Assembly: GCA_017998475.1 (NCBI GenBank)
Contig: JAGODA010000230.1
Location: forward strand, 1-5,328
Length of the DNA stretch: 5,328 nucleotides
DNA from: Spirochaetota bacterium
GTDB lineage: Bacteria; Spirochaetota; UBA4802; UBA5368
Direction of reading: 5' to 3'
Shown here: positions 1-5,328 of the stretch, in pieces
Position numbering within the stretch: the stretch's first letter is position 1
Layout of the letters: each line of letters begins with the position of its first letter
Made by a program: the position numbers and the translations under genes
The notes under the pieces: model-generated
Seen by the model: the letters and a program-made list of their open reading frames with translations, nothing else
What the model was told of the DNA's origin: nothing
The model's database searches: none

Positions 1-925
1 CGAGCCGCACCTTGTAGTTGCCGGGGTTTTTTACGCACGGACCGGTAACGGTGACATACCGCTCGAAGAGGGGCTTGCCGAGCGCGACCGCCTCGCGGAT
101 GGCGAAGATGGTGCCGACGTTCTGCACGACGGTCGCGGCGTCCATGGGAAGGCCGCCCGAGGGCACCTCGCGGCGTGTGAGGCTGTAGATGAGCTGCTTT
201 TCGGCGCCCTGTGGATACTTGGTCTTCAATGCCGTCACGCTGATGTTTTCGGAGGGCTTTATCTCGGCGAGCTTCTTTCGGAGCGCCGCTATGGCGTGCG
301 GTTTGTTGTTCTCAACGCCTATGACGGCGGTGGAGATTCCGAGTATTTTAAGCGCGATGCGGACGCCCTCTATGATCTCGCCGGGGAATGTCTGCATGAG
401 CATGTCGTCCACGGTCAGGTAGGGCTCGCATTCGGAACCGTTGACGATGAGCGCATCGATCTGCCGGTTCCTCGGGGGATGGAGCTTCACCTGGGTGGGG
501 AAGGCCGCCCCTCCCAGACCCACCACGCCCGCTTCGGCGACGCGGTTGAGGAGCTCGAGGCCGCTCATGGACTCCCACGAGGCCGCTTCCAGGGGTTTGC
601 CGGATGTCGAAAACGCGCCCTGCGCCTCGATGACCACGCACATGCCCCGCTTGGAATACACGGTGGGGTGCTCGGTGATCTGCACCACCTTGCCGGGAAC
701 CGAAGCGTGGACGTTTGCGCTGATAAATCCGTCGGCCAGGCCTATAAGCTGGCCTTCACGGACGATCTCGCCCGCCTCCACGATCGGCTTGGCGGGCTTG
801 CCGACGTGCTGCTGGAGGGGGATGTAGCAGAGTTGCGGGACCGAGAGGTTGGAAAAGGCCTTCCCCTCGCTGAGGCGCTTGTTTTCGGGCGGATGAATTC
901 CGCCCGAAAAGGTAGTAAAGGCCAT
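1..925 (-). CDS. rnfC: RnfC, electron transport complex subunit C (partial, C-terminus beyond left edge)
   Basis: I translated the minus strand from the ATG at 925; the frame stays open for 308 codons to the left edge. RnfC is the peripheral subunit of the membrane Rnf complex, which couples electron transfer between ferredoxin and NAD+ to Na+ or H+ pumping; the family is thought to carry the NADH/FMN site. Seen here: an N-terminal FSGGIHPPENK motif (residues 6-16), a barrel-sandwich-like segment with HASVPGKV (73-80), the Gly-rich GLGGAAFPT (136-144) matching the Nqo1-like nucleotide-binding fold, NGSECEPY (162-169) and KYPQGAEKQLI (236-246). The usual two CxxCxxCxxxCP clusters lie further C-terminal and would be off the window. 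The start is supported by AGGGGG (932-937), 6 bases before the ATG. It lies 3 bases behind the stop of the small Cys protein gene, suggesting translational coupling. The family call is firm. The Na+/H+ specificity cannot be read, and other rnf genes presumably follow to the left. Confidence 0.95.
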   Translation of the reverse strand, partial: MAFTTFSGGIHPPENKRLSEGKAFSNLSVPQLCYIPLQQHVGKPAKPIVEAGEIVREGQLIGLADGFISANVHASVPGKVVQITEHPTVYSKRGMCVVIEAQGAFSTSGKPLEAASWESMSGLELLNRVAEAGVVGLGGAAFPTQVKLHPPRNRQIDALIVNGSECEPYLTVDDMLMQTFPGEIIEGVRIALKILGISTAVIGVENNKPHAIAALRKKLAEIKPSENISVTALKTKYPQGAEKQLIYSLTRREVPSGGLPMDAATVVQNVGTIFAIREAVALGKPLFERYVTVTGPCVKNPGNYKVRL

Positions 926-928
926 GGG

Positions 929-1210
929 TTACCCCCTGGTCGAATAGATCTCGTCTTTAATCGGCAGTTCCTTCCGGAGGTTTTTTATGTAGGGGAAGAG
1001 CTCCCCCGCGTCCACGTAGCTGTCGCAATCGTCCATTATGCGGCGGGCGACCGTAAAGTATTTATAGAGCTTCTCCTCGCCGGAGCGCTTTACCCATTTT
1101 TTCTTGAGGCATTTCACGCGCAGCACGTACCGGTCGGGCTCGGATTCGTACTGCCGGATTACTATGCAGTTCTGACAATTCGCGCAGAAAATCTTCTCTT
1201 TAACCATCAT
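929..1210 (-). CDS. Small five-cysteine protein encoded directly ahead of rnfC, function unknown
   Basis: This 93-residue protein (92 if the second ATG at 1207 is used) is one I do not recognise as a named family. It has a CxxCxxC motif (Cys9, Cys12, Cys15), a further Cys34 in a basic VKCLKKKW segment, and Cys62 in DDCDSY. Four or five closely placed cysteines suggest a bound zinc ion or an iron-sulfur cluster. It has no signal peptide or membrane segment, so it is likely cytoplasmic. The C-terminal third is charged and probably helical (GELFPYIKNLRKELPIKDE). The SD-like AGAAGG (1214-1219) is 3 bases from the first ATG and 6 from the second, so the second Met is the better-spaced start. The stop TAA (929-931) lies 3 bases before rnfC, so the two are almost certainly one operon. 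A role as an Rnf accessory or assembly factor is inferred from position only. That it is a real gene is supported by the SD, the spacing and the clustered cysteines. Confidence 0.85.
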   Translation of the reverse strand: MMVKEKIFCANCQNCIVIRQYESEPDRYVLRVKCLKKKWVKRSGEEKLYKYFTVARRIMDDCDSYVDAGELFPYIKNLRKELPIKDEIYSTRG

Positions 1211-1254
1211 TCACCTTCTTGACGCTGTATTCGCGGTTTTCGGGCCGGGCGTTC

Positions 1255-1281
1255 TGTATAACGACGTATATTTTGTTGTAA
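1255..1281 (-). promoter_or_regulatory. Candidate sigma70-like promoter of the Cys-protein/rnfC unit
   Basis: On the minus strand a TTACAA (-35-like, 1276-1281) and a TATACA (-10-like, 1255-1260) are separated by 15 bases, slightly short of the usual 16-18. The start of transcription would fall near 1248, giving a leader of about 38 bases before the ATG. The -35 element lies inside the palindrome at 1271-1291. The match is modest and the call rests on position and AT content against a GC-rich background. Confidence 0.35.
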
Positions 1282-1291
1282 TACAACAAAA
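1271..1291. promoter_or_regulatory. Perfect palindrome, probable repressor operator upstream of the Cys-protein/rnfC unit
   Basis: The arms TTTTGTTGTA (1271-1280) and TACAACAAAA (1282-1291) are exact reverse complements around a single A at 1281. The core TTGT-AAT-ACAA fits the TNGTNNNACNA pattern known for FadR-type GntR regulators. It lacks the TTGTGA/TCACAA arms of Rex sites. It lies about 60-80 bases upstream of the minus-strand start and overlaps the putative -35 element, a position typical of repression. The symmetry is clear; the regulator family is inference. It lies over 300 bases from the plus-strand gene, so control of the minus-strand unit is more likely. There is no T-run after it to suggest a terminator. 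Confidence 0.6.
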
Positions 1292-1553
1292 GAAGCCAGG
1301 TAACGCTGCGAACCTCTTATATAGAGGGCGGCCCCCCGGGGCGTCAAGAAAATTTTCTGGTTTTAACGGGTATTTCCCCGGCATCCGGAAGGTCCTGTAT
1401 GTATCCGGAGCGCGAGACCGCTAAGAAAAAGGGAAGCGGACGTGGTGATGGTGCGCGGTCTCCATTTCCCGCGCCCGGGCGCACCCTTTGAAACCGGGAT
1501 GCACGGCGGTGACGCGCGGAGCGTAAAATACGGGCCGGGGGGTTTTATTTTCT

Positions 1554-1582
1554 TTACAAATAAGCGTGTTCGAGCGGATATT
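1554..1582 (+). promoter_or_regulatory. Candidate promoter of the radical SAM gene
   Basis: An AT-rich stretch (about 1541-1590) interrupts the GC-rich background just before the gene. It contains TTACAA (1554-1559) and GATATT (1577-1582) with a 17-base spacer, a weak match to sigma70 elements. Transcription would start near 1589, leaving a leader of about 30 bases that includes the SD. The alternative is an upstream promoter using TATATA at 1318-1323, which would give a long structured leader. Confidence 0.3.
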
Positions 1583-1618
1583 TTAAGCCGTCTCAATACC
1601 AAAGCGAAGGAAACGCCA

Positions 1619-3184
1619 ATGAAGGTTTTACTGATAAATCCGCCGTATCCGTTCGAGGAATCGCCCACGCCGCCCTTCGGCATCATATCGCTCGCGGCCT
1701 ATCTGGAGCGCGAGGGCGTCGAGGTGCTGGTGGAGGACTACATCGTCCAGCCCTATTCCCGGGAACGCGCGCGCGAGGCGCTCGCCGCCTACCGGCCCGA
1801 CGTGGTTGGCTCCACGGCCGTCACCATGAACGTAAAGCGCGCGCTCTCCATACTGCGCGACTATAAGGAAGAAAATCCCGACGTCGTGACCGTGATGGGA
1901 GGGCCCCATGTGAGCTTCGACGCCGAGGCGATACTCGGGGGGCATCCCTTCCTGGACTACATCGTGCGCGGCGAGGGCGAGATCACCTTCACCGAAATGC
2001 TCCGCGCGCTTCAGGCGGGTTCGTCCCTCGAGGGGGTCGAGGGGATTTCCCTGCGGACCGGCGGCGCGGTGAGGCACAATCCCGCGCGGCCGCTCATTCC
2101 CGACATCAACGTGCTGCCGTACCCGGCGCGCCATCTCATCTCCCTCTCCCGCTACCGGGCGCTGGGCTTTCCCATAAACATGGTCACCTCGCGCGGCTGT
2201 CCCAACAAGTGCATTTTCTGCGTGGGGAGCCGCATGGTCGGCCGAAAGGTGCGCTACCTCGACGTTCAGCGCGTGGTGGACGAGTTCGAGCTTCTCTCCA
2301 CAATGAAGTTCCGCCAGATCAATATCGTCGACGACCTGTTCACCGCCAACAAAAACCGCTGCATCTCCATCTGCGAGGAGATAATGCGGCGTGGAATCAA
2401 ACACCGCTGGACGGCTTTCGCGCGCGTCGATACGGTGTCGCGCGAGCTGCTGGACGCCATGAAGGCCGCCGGTTGCGCCACGCTCTGTTTCGGCATAGAG
2501 AGCGGAAACCAGGAGATCCTGAACCTGGTAAAGAAGAACATCACCCTCGAAAAGGCGAAGGCCGCGGTGGACCTCTGCAACGACGCGGGCATAGAGCCCA
2601 TGACCTCGTACATACTGGGACTGCCCGGCGAGACCCCGGAGACCGTGCGAAAGACCATGGAGTTCGCCCGGAACCTGAGCCCCATGTACGGCTACCACAT
2701 CCTGGCGCCGTTTCCCGGCACCGAGGTGCGCGAGAAGGCCGCCGAATACGGCATGCGCATCCTCACCGACGACTGGGACCTCTACGACGCCAACCGTTCG
2801 GTGGCGGAATCCATCCACATGTCGCACGAGGAGATCGACCGCATCGTCAACGAATTCAACGGCGGCATAAAGCGCTACGTGGAGGCCCTGGGCGAGCAGA
2901 AGAAGCGCGGCGAGGCCATCTCGTCCGCGGACCAGGACATGCTGGGGGGCATTCTCTCGTTCGATTTCAGCGAAAAGCTCATCTCGGGGCAGGTCATCGA
3001 GCGCTATCCGGGCCTTTCGAACGGCGCGAGCGACGAAACGGTCATGTCGGATTTCGCCGCCTTCGCGGCGCGGGAGACCGGCTACGGCCCCGACGACGCG
3101 CGGCGCGAGATCGAGCGCCTGGCCTCGCTCGAGTGTATCGGCGTGGACCGCGGCGGGCCCGGCCCCAGGGTCTCCTGGGTGTAG
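1619..3184 (+). CDS. B12-binding-domain radical SAM protein (BchE-like class), substrate unknown
   Basis: A 521-residue protein starting at the ATG at 1619. An SD-like AAGGA (1607-1611) lies 7 bases upstream, and the protein begins with the typical MKVLLINPPYP of cobalamin-binding radical SAM enzymes. An in-frame GTG at 1442 would add 59 residues of unrelated composition and lacks an SD. Domains: a Rossmann-like B12-binding region (about 1-140) with TPPFGIISLAAYLE (17-30), GSTAVT (64-69) and VMGGPHVSF (92-100); the radical SAM core with C194-x3-C198-x2-C201 in SRGCPNKCIFC holding the [4Fe-4S] cluster; core motifs NIVDDLF (235-241), FGIESGNQEIL (291-301), SYILGLPGET (330-339); then a charged helical tail (about 440-521) I do not recognise. 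Relatives catalyse methylations, cyclisations and other radical steps in pigment, hopanoid and natural-product pathways. Nothing nearby indicates the substrate. The gene stands alone and converges on the cyclase gene with 3 bases between the stops. Confidence 0.92.
   Translation: MKVLLINPPYPFEESPTPPFGIISLAAYLEREGVEVLVEDYIVQPYSRERAREALAAYRPDVVGSTAVTMNVKRALSILRDYKEENPDVVTVMGGPHVSFDAEAILGGHPFLDYIVRGEGEITFTEMLRALQAGSSLEGVEGISLRTGGAVRHNPARPLIPDINVLPYPARHLISLSRYRALGFPINMVTSRGCPNKCIFCVGSRMVGRKVRYLDVQRVVDEFELLSTMKFRQINIVDDLFTANKNRCISICEEIMRRGIKHRWTAFARVDTVSRELLDAMKAAGCATLCFGIESGNQEILNLVKKNITLEKAKAAVDLCNDAGIEPMTSYILGLPGETPETVRKTMEFARNLSPMYGYHILAPFPGTEVREKAAEYGMRILTDDWDLYDANRSVAESIHMSHEEIDRIVNEFNGGIKRYVEALGEQKKRGEAISSADQDMLGGILSFDFSEKLISGQVIERYPGLSNGASDETVMSDFAAFAARETGYGPDDARREIERLASLECIGVDRGGPGPRVSWV
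3164..3179. terminator. Short hairpin at the convergent gene ends (weak terminator candidate)
   Basis: CCCAGG (3164-3169) and CCTGGG (3174-3179) form a perfect 6-bp stem with a 4-base loop. It sits in the last codons of the radical SAM gene and starts 8 bases past the stop of the minus-strand cyclase gene. No T-run follows in either direction, so it is not a classical intrinsic terminator. It may still pause polymerase or mark the 3' end of the cyclase transcript. It could also be chance in GC-rich coding DNA. Confidence 0.25.
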
Positions 3185-3187
3185 CGG

Positions 3188-4135
3188 CTAACGGGCCATC
3201 GTCACGCGGTTCTTGGAGGCCCGCTTTCCCTCGTACATCGCCCCGTCGGCGCGGCTTATGTTGGCGTCCATGCCCAGGGCGTGGTCGTATTCCGCGACGC
3301 CGATGGTCACCGTCACCCCGAGCTTCTTTCCCCGGTACGACGGAGCGCCCGCCTCGACGGCCGCGCGAAGCTTTTCGGCCGCTTTAACGGCGTCGCCGAT
3401 CGAGAGGCGCGGAAACATCAGCAGGAACTCCTCTCCGCCCCATCGCGCCACCATGTCCTCTTTGCGGACCGACGCGGCCAGGGTGTCGGCCGCGCTCTTC
3501 AGCACAACGTCGCCCCCCTCGTGCCCGTGCGTGTCGTTGACGAGCTTGAAGTCGTCGATATCGGCCATCGCCAGGCTGAACGGTTCATTGTGGCGCGACG
3601 AGCGCGAGATTTCGGCTTCCAGCCGCTCCAGGGCGTAACGGCGGTTCGCCAGCCCCGTGAGCGGGTCGATGCGGGCCATAACCTCCAGGCTTTCCCTCGC
3701 TCTGTTGAGCTCCTCGTTGCGGCGTTCGAGCTCCTCGGCGTAGGAGCGCAGAGCCTGGCGCGAACGGCGAAGCTCAAGGTGCGTCTGTATGCGGGCGAAG
3801 AGCTCGCGCGGCTTAAACGGCTTGGTGATATAATCAAGCCCTCCCGCCTCGAAGCCGCGCACGATGTCGTCCGACTCGCTCCGGGCGGTTATGAAGAGCA
3901 CGGGTATCTCGGCGGTGGAGGGGTCGCTTCGAAGAATGCCACAGATGGTGTAGCCGTCCATTCCGGGCATCATTACGTCGAGAAGCACCAGGTCGGGTTG
4001 AAGCTCCTGCGCGCGCTGTATGGCCTGGCGGCCTTCGGTGGCGGTGTAGATATCGTAGTCGTCTTTAAGCAGTTCGCCGAGCGCGCGGAGGGGGGTGGGA
4101 GCATCGTCGACGATGAGTATCTTTTCGCGTGCCAT
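3188..4135 (-). CDS. Response regulator diguanylate cyclase (REC-GGDEF)
   Basis: A complete 315-residue cytoplasmic protein that should make the second messenger c-di-GMP from two GTP when its receiver is phosphorylated. The receiver (about 4-120) has acidic D10/D11, phospho-acceptor D53 in LLDVMMPGMDG, switch T83 and K105 in TKPF. A charged coiled-coil-like linker (about 123-152, AEELERRNEELNRARESL) joins it to the GGDEF domain, which starts at DPLTGLANRR (157-166). The metal-site motif ADIDDFKLVND (191-201) and the active-site GGEEF (233-237) are intact. R224-x2-D227, five residues before GGEEF, is a complete inhibitory I-site, so product feedback is expected. The YEGKRASKNRV end is standard. 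The ATG at 4135 directly follows the stop of the kinase gene, and GGAGG (4146-4150) lies 10 bases upstream inside that gene, so the two are probably co-translated. The output target is not shown. Confidence 0.95.
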   Translation of the reverse strand: MAREKILIVDDAPTPLRALGELLKDDYDIYTATEGRQAIQRAQELQPDLVLLDVMMPGMDGYTICGILRSDPSTAEIPVLFITARSESDDIVRGFEAGGLDYITKPFKPRELFARIQTHLELRRSRQALRSYAEELERRNEELNRARESLEVMARIDPLTGLANRRYALERLEAEISRSSRHNEPFSLAMADIDDFKLVNDTHGHEGGDVVLKSAADTLAASVRKEDMVARWGGEEFLLMFPRLSIGDAVKAAEKLRAAVEAGAPSYRGKKLGVTVTIGVAEYDHALGMDANISRADGAMYEGKRASKNRVTMAR

Positions 4136-5328
4136 TCAGCTTCGACCTCCATCGAGTTGTTTTTCGAGGGCGGCGATAAACTCGAGGGCCTTCTCGCTCT
4201 CGAAGGCGGTAAGCGCGCGCTCCAGCCCGGAGAGCTGTTTCATGGCGCGGCGCGGCCACGCGGCCTTCAGCTCCGCCAGGGTGTCGAGCGCTGAGTAGCT
4301 TCCGGCCTTCACTTCCCCGGAGAGGCGTTCGAGCAGCGCGCGCGGGTCGAGCGCGGCGCCGTTCGCCGGCGGGCCCGCGGACAGTACGCTACGGTTGGAG
4401 AGCACGATATCGAGCTCGGCTGCGAACTCCCCGAGCCGTAGCTCCAGCGAGCTCCCGGTCTCGGCGATCTCCTTCTCGAGCGCGGCGGCGGCCTTCTGGA
4501 GTGAGAGCGCTCCCAGCGTACCGGAGGCGCCCTTTATGGAGTGGGCGAGCCGCCGCGCCTCCTGTACCTCTCCGGCGTCGAGTTTACCGCGAATGTCGTT
4601 CGGGGCGTCGGCGTACAGAACACAGAACTGCGACAGAAGCTGGCGGAGGAAACCATGGTCGCCCCTCATGCGTTCCATGGCGAAATCCATGTCGATACCG
4701 TTGAAGACCGGCCTGGCTGAAGCGGCCTCGGGTCCCGATCCTGTAGACGGGGCGACGGCGACACTGCCGGGGCCCAGCCAGCGCTCGAGCGCGGAATAGA
4801 GCGCGTCGGGATCTATCGGTTTCGGCAGGTGGTCGTTCATGCCTGAGGCGATGCAGCGATCGCGGTCGCCGCTCATGGCGTAGGCGGTCATGGCGATGAT
4901 TGGTAGCTCGCGGTAACGCCCGTCGGCGCGGATGCGCGTCGTCGCCTCGAGCCCGTCCATCACGGGCATCTGCACGTCCATGAATACCAGGTCGTAGGCG
5001 CGCCCGGCGAGCATGTCGATGGCCCGTGCGCCGTCGTGCGCCTCGTCCACCAGCATGCCCTCGTTTTCCAGGAGTTCGCGCATCACCTGGCGGCTTATGG
5101 GATTGTCCTCCACCAGGAGGGCCGCCCTGCCCGGGTAGCGCGCCGCGGTCTCGTCGCCCCGGTCCGGGGCTTCCGCGCTCCTCCCGCTTATTCCCAGGGT
5201 CTCCATTACTGTCTCCAGGAGGGTCGAAGGGGTCACGGGCTTCGCCAGGACGCGCCGTACGCCCGCCTCGCGCGCGCGCTCCCTGATGACGTCGGGATCG
5301 TACGCCGAAACGATGATGATCTCGGGGA
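4136..5328 (-). CDS. Hybrid sensor histidine kinase, C-terminal part (REC-REC-Hpt-tail), N-terminus beyond right edge
   Basis: The frame is open from the right edge to the TGA at 4136-4138, giving 396 visible residues (residue 1 is the codon at 5326-5324). The GTG at 5236 is an internal valine: the residues before it (EIIIVSAYDPDV... LAKPV) are the end of a first receiver, with switch Ser7 and Lys29. A second, complete receiver (about 67-186) has E73/D74, phospho-Asp117 in FMDVQMPVMDG, Thr147 and Lys169 in LPKP. After a Gly/Ser/Ala/Pro linker comes an Hpt domain (about 208-310) with His262 in AHSIKGASGTLGA as phospho-acceptor. A helical tail (about 320-396) follows. This is the BarA-like multistep phosphorelay layout, so a histidine-kinase core with sensor domains is expected to the right but is not seen. 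A stand-alone REC-REC-Hpt protein is possible. The Hpt likely passes phosphate to the adjacent REC-GGDEF protein. Confidence 0.9.
   Translation of the reverse strand, partial: PEIIIVSAYDPDVIRERAREAGVRRVLAKPVTPSTLLETVMETLGISGRSAEAPDRGDETAARYPGRAALLVEDNPISRQVMRELLENEGMLVDEAHDGARAIDMLAGRAYDLVFMDVQMPVMDGLEATTRIRADGRYRELPIIAMTAYAMSGDRDRCIASGMNDHLPKPIDPDALYSALERWLGPGSVAVAPSTGSGPEAASARPVFNGIDMDFAMERMRGDHGFLRQLLSQFCVLYADAPNDIRGKLDAGEVQEARRLAHSIKGASGTLGALSLQKAAAALEKEIAETGSSLELRLGEFAAELDIVLSNRSVLSAGPPANGAALDPRALLERLSGEVKAGSYSALDTLAELKAAWPRRAMKQLSGLERALTAFESEKALEFIAALEKQLDGGRS

Larger units (their letters stand above)
1211..1618. other. Divergent intergenic region without a supported gene
   Basis: About 400 bases separate the divergent starts at 1210 (minus) and 1619 (plus). 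Besides the palindrome and promoter candidates listed separately it holds: a TATATA (1318-1323) inside CTCT-TATAT-AGAG; the 12-base palindrome AGAAAATTTTCT (1347-1358); two copies of ATCCGGA (1383-1389 and 1403-1409) spaced 20 bases apart; an 8-bp inverted pair GAGACCGC (1414-1421) / GCGGTCTC (1455-1462); a 7-bp pair GGTGCGC (1450-1456) / GCGCACC (1479-1485); and the palindrome GCGCCCGGGCGC (1471-1482). Open frames cross it, but none has an SD or protein-like composition. I see no tRNA and no clear riboswitch. Some of it may be the 5' leader of the radical SAM gene. Confidence 0.6.

Noticed and set aside
296..1222. Long plus-strand open frame (308 residues) opposite rnfC and the Cys-protein gene
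   Set aside because: The minus strand encodes clear RnfC motifs over the same bases. The plus-strand product has no recognisable motif and is a GC-driven antisense shadow.
1347..1358. Palindrome AGAAAATTTTCT as an operator
   Set aside because: It is short, made of A and T runs, and not extended by its flanks. Chance is a sufficient explanation without conservation data.
1286..1450. Cobalamin riboswitch ahead of the B12-binding radical SAM gene
   Set aside because: AAGCCAGG at 1292-1299 only partly resembles the start of a B12 box. The rest of the box and the other conserved core segments are not seen.
1442..1618. 59-residue N-terminal extension of the radical SAM protein from GTG 1442
   Set aside because: There is no SD before the GTG, its composition does not match the family, and the ATG at 1619 has a good SD and gives the typical N-terminus.
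1628..2827. 399-residue minus-strand open frame opposite the radical SAM gene
   Set aside because: The plus strand carries the conserved CxxxCxxC and B12-domain motifs. The antisense product is rich in His, Gly, Arg and Val without a domain.
2209..3387. 392-residue plus-strand frame overlapping the radical SAM gene
   Set aside because: Very Arg/Pro/Gly-rich, an out-of-frame reading of the radical SAM gene that then runs antisense into the cyclase gene.
3281..4294. 337-residue plus-strand open frame opposite the cyclase gene
   Set aside because: The REC-GGDEF product on the minus strand is unambiguous, and this frame shows no domain or SD.
5234..5236. GTG as the start of the REC-Hpt protein
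   Set aside because: The frame continues upstream into the end of another receiver domain (LAKPV motif), so the GTG is an internal valine codon.

Overview
The window comes from a GC-rich bacterial chromosome. It probably belongs to an anaerobe or facultative anaerobe: it carries the start of an Rnf-type ion-pumping ferredoxin:NAD+ oxidoreductase gene, a cobalamin-binding radical SAM enzyme, and signalling proteins of the phosphorelay and cyclic-di-GMP type. No marker here fixes the taxon. Frequent ATA isoleucine codons in a GC-rich background and the mix of genes would fit an uncultured spirochaete-like or deltaproteobacterium-like lineage, but that is only an impression. I see no mobile element, tRNA, rRNA or CRISPR array.

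Layout. Positions 1-1210 (minus strand) hold a two-gene unit: a small five-cysteine protein of unknown function, then rnfC three bases downstream. rnfC runs off the left edge, so its C-terminal iron-sulfur domain is not visible. Positions 1211-1618 are a gene-free divergent region of about 400 bases. It contains a perfect 10-bp-arm palindrome at 1271-1291 next to the putative promoter of the minus-strand unit, several smaller GC-rich inverted repeats, and an AT-rich stretch just ahead of the plus-strand gene. Positions 1619-3184 (plus strand) encode a B12-binding radical SAM protein of the BchE-like class. Positions 3188-5328 (minus strand) hold two abutting signalling genes: the C-terminal part of a hybrid histidine kinase (end of one receiver domain, one complete receiver, an Hpt domain and a helical tail), then a receiver-GGDEF diguanylate cyclase whose ATG directly follows the kinase stop codon.

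How the genes fit together. The Cys-rich protein and RnfC are probably co-translated and may act together in assembling or operating the Rnf complex. The kinase and cyclase look like one phosphorelay: the kinase's terminal Hpt histidine is a natural donor to the receiver of the cyclase, which would link a signal to c-di-GMP synthesis. The radical SAM gene is a stand-alone unit; its substrate cannot be told from this context. The most interesting items are the Cys-rich Rnf-linked protein and the strong palindrome in front of it.
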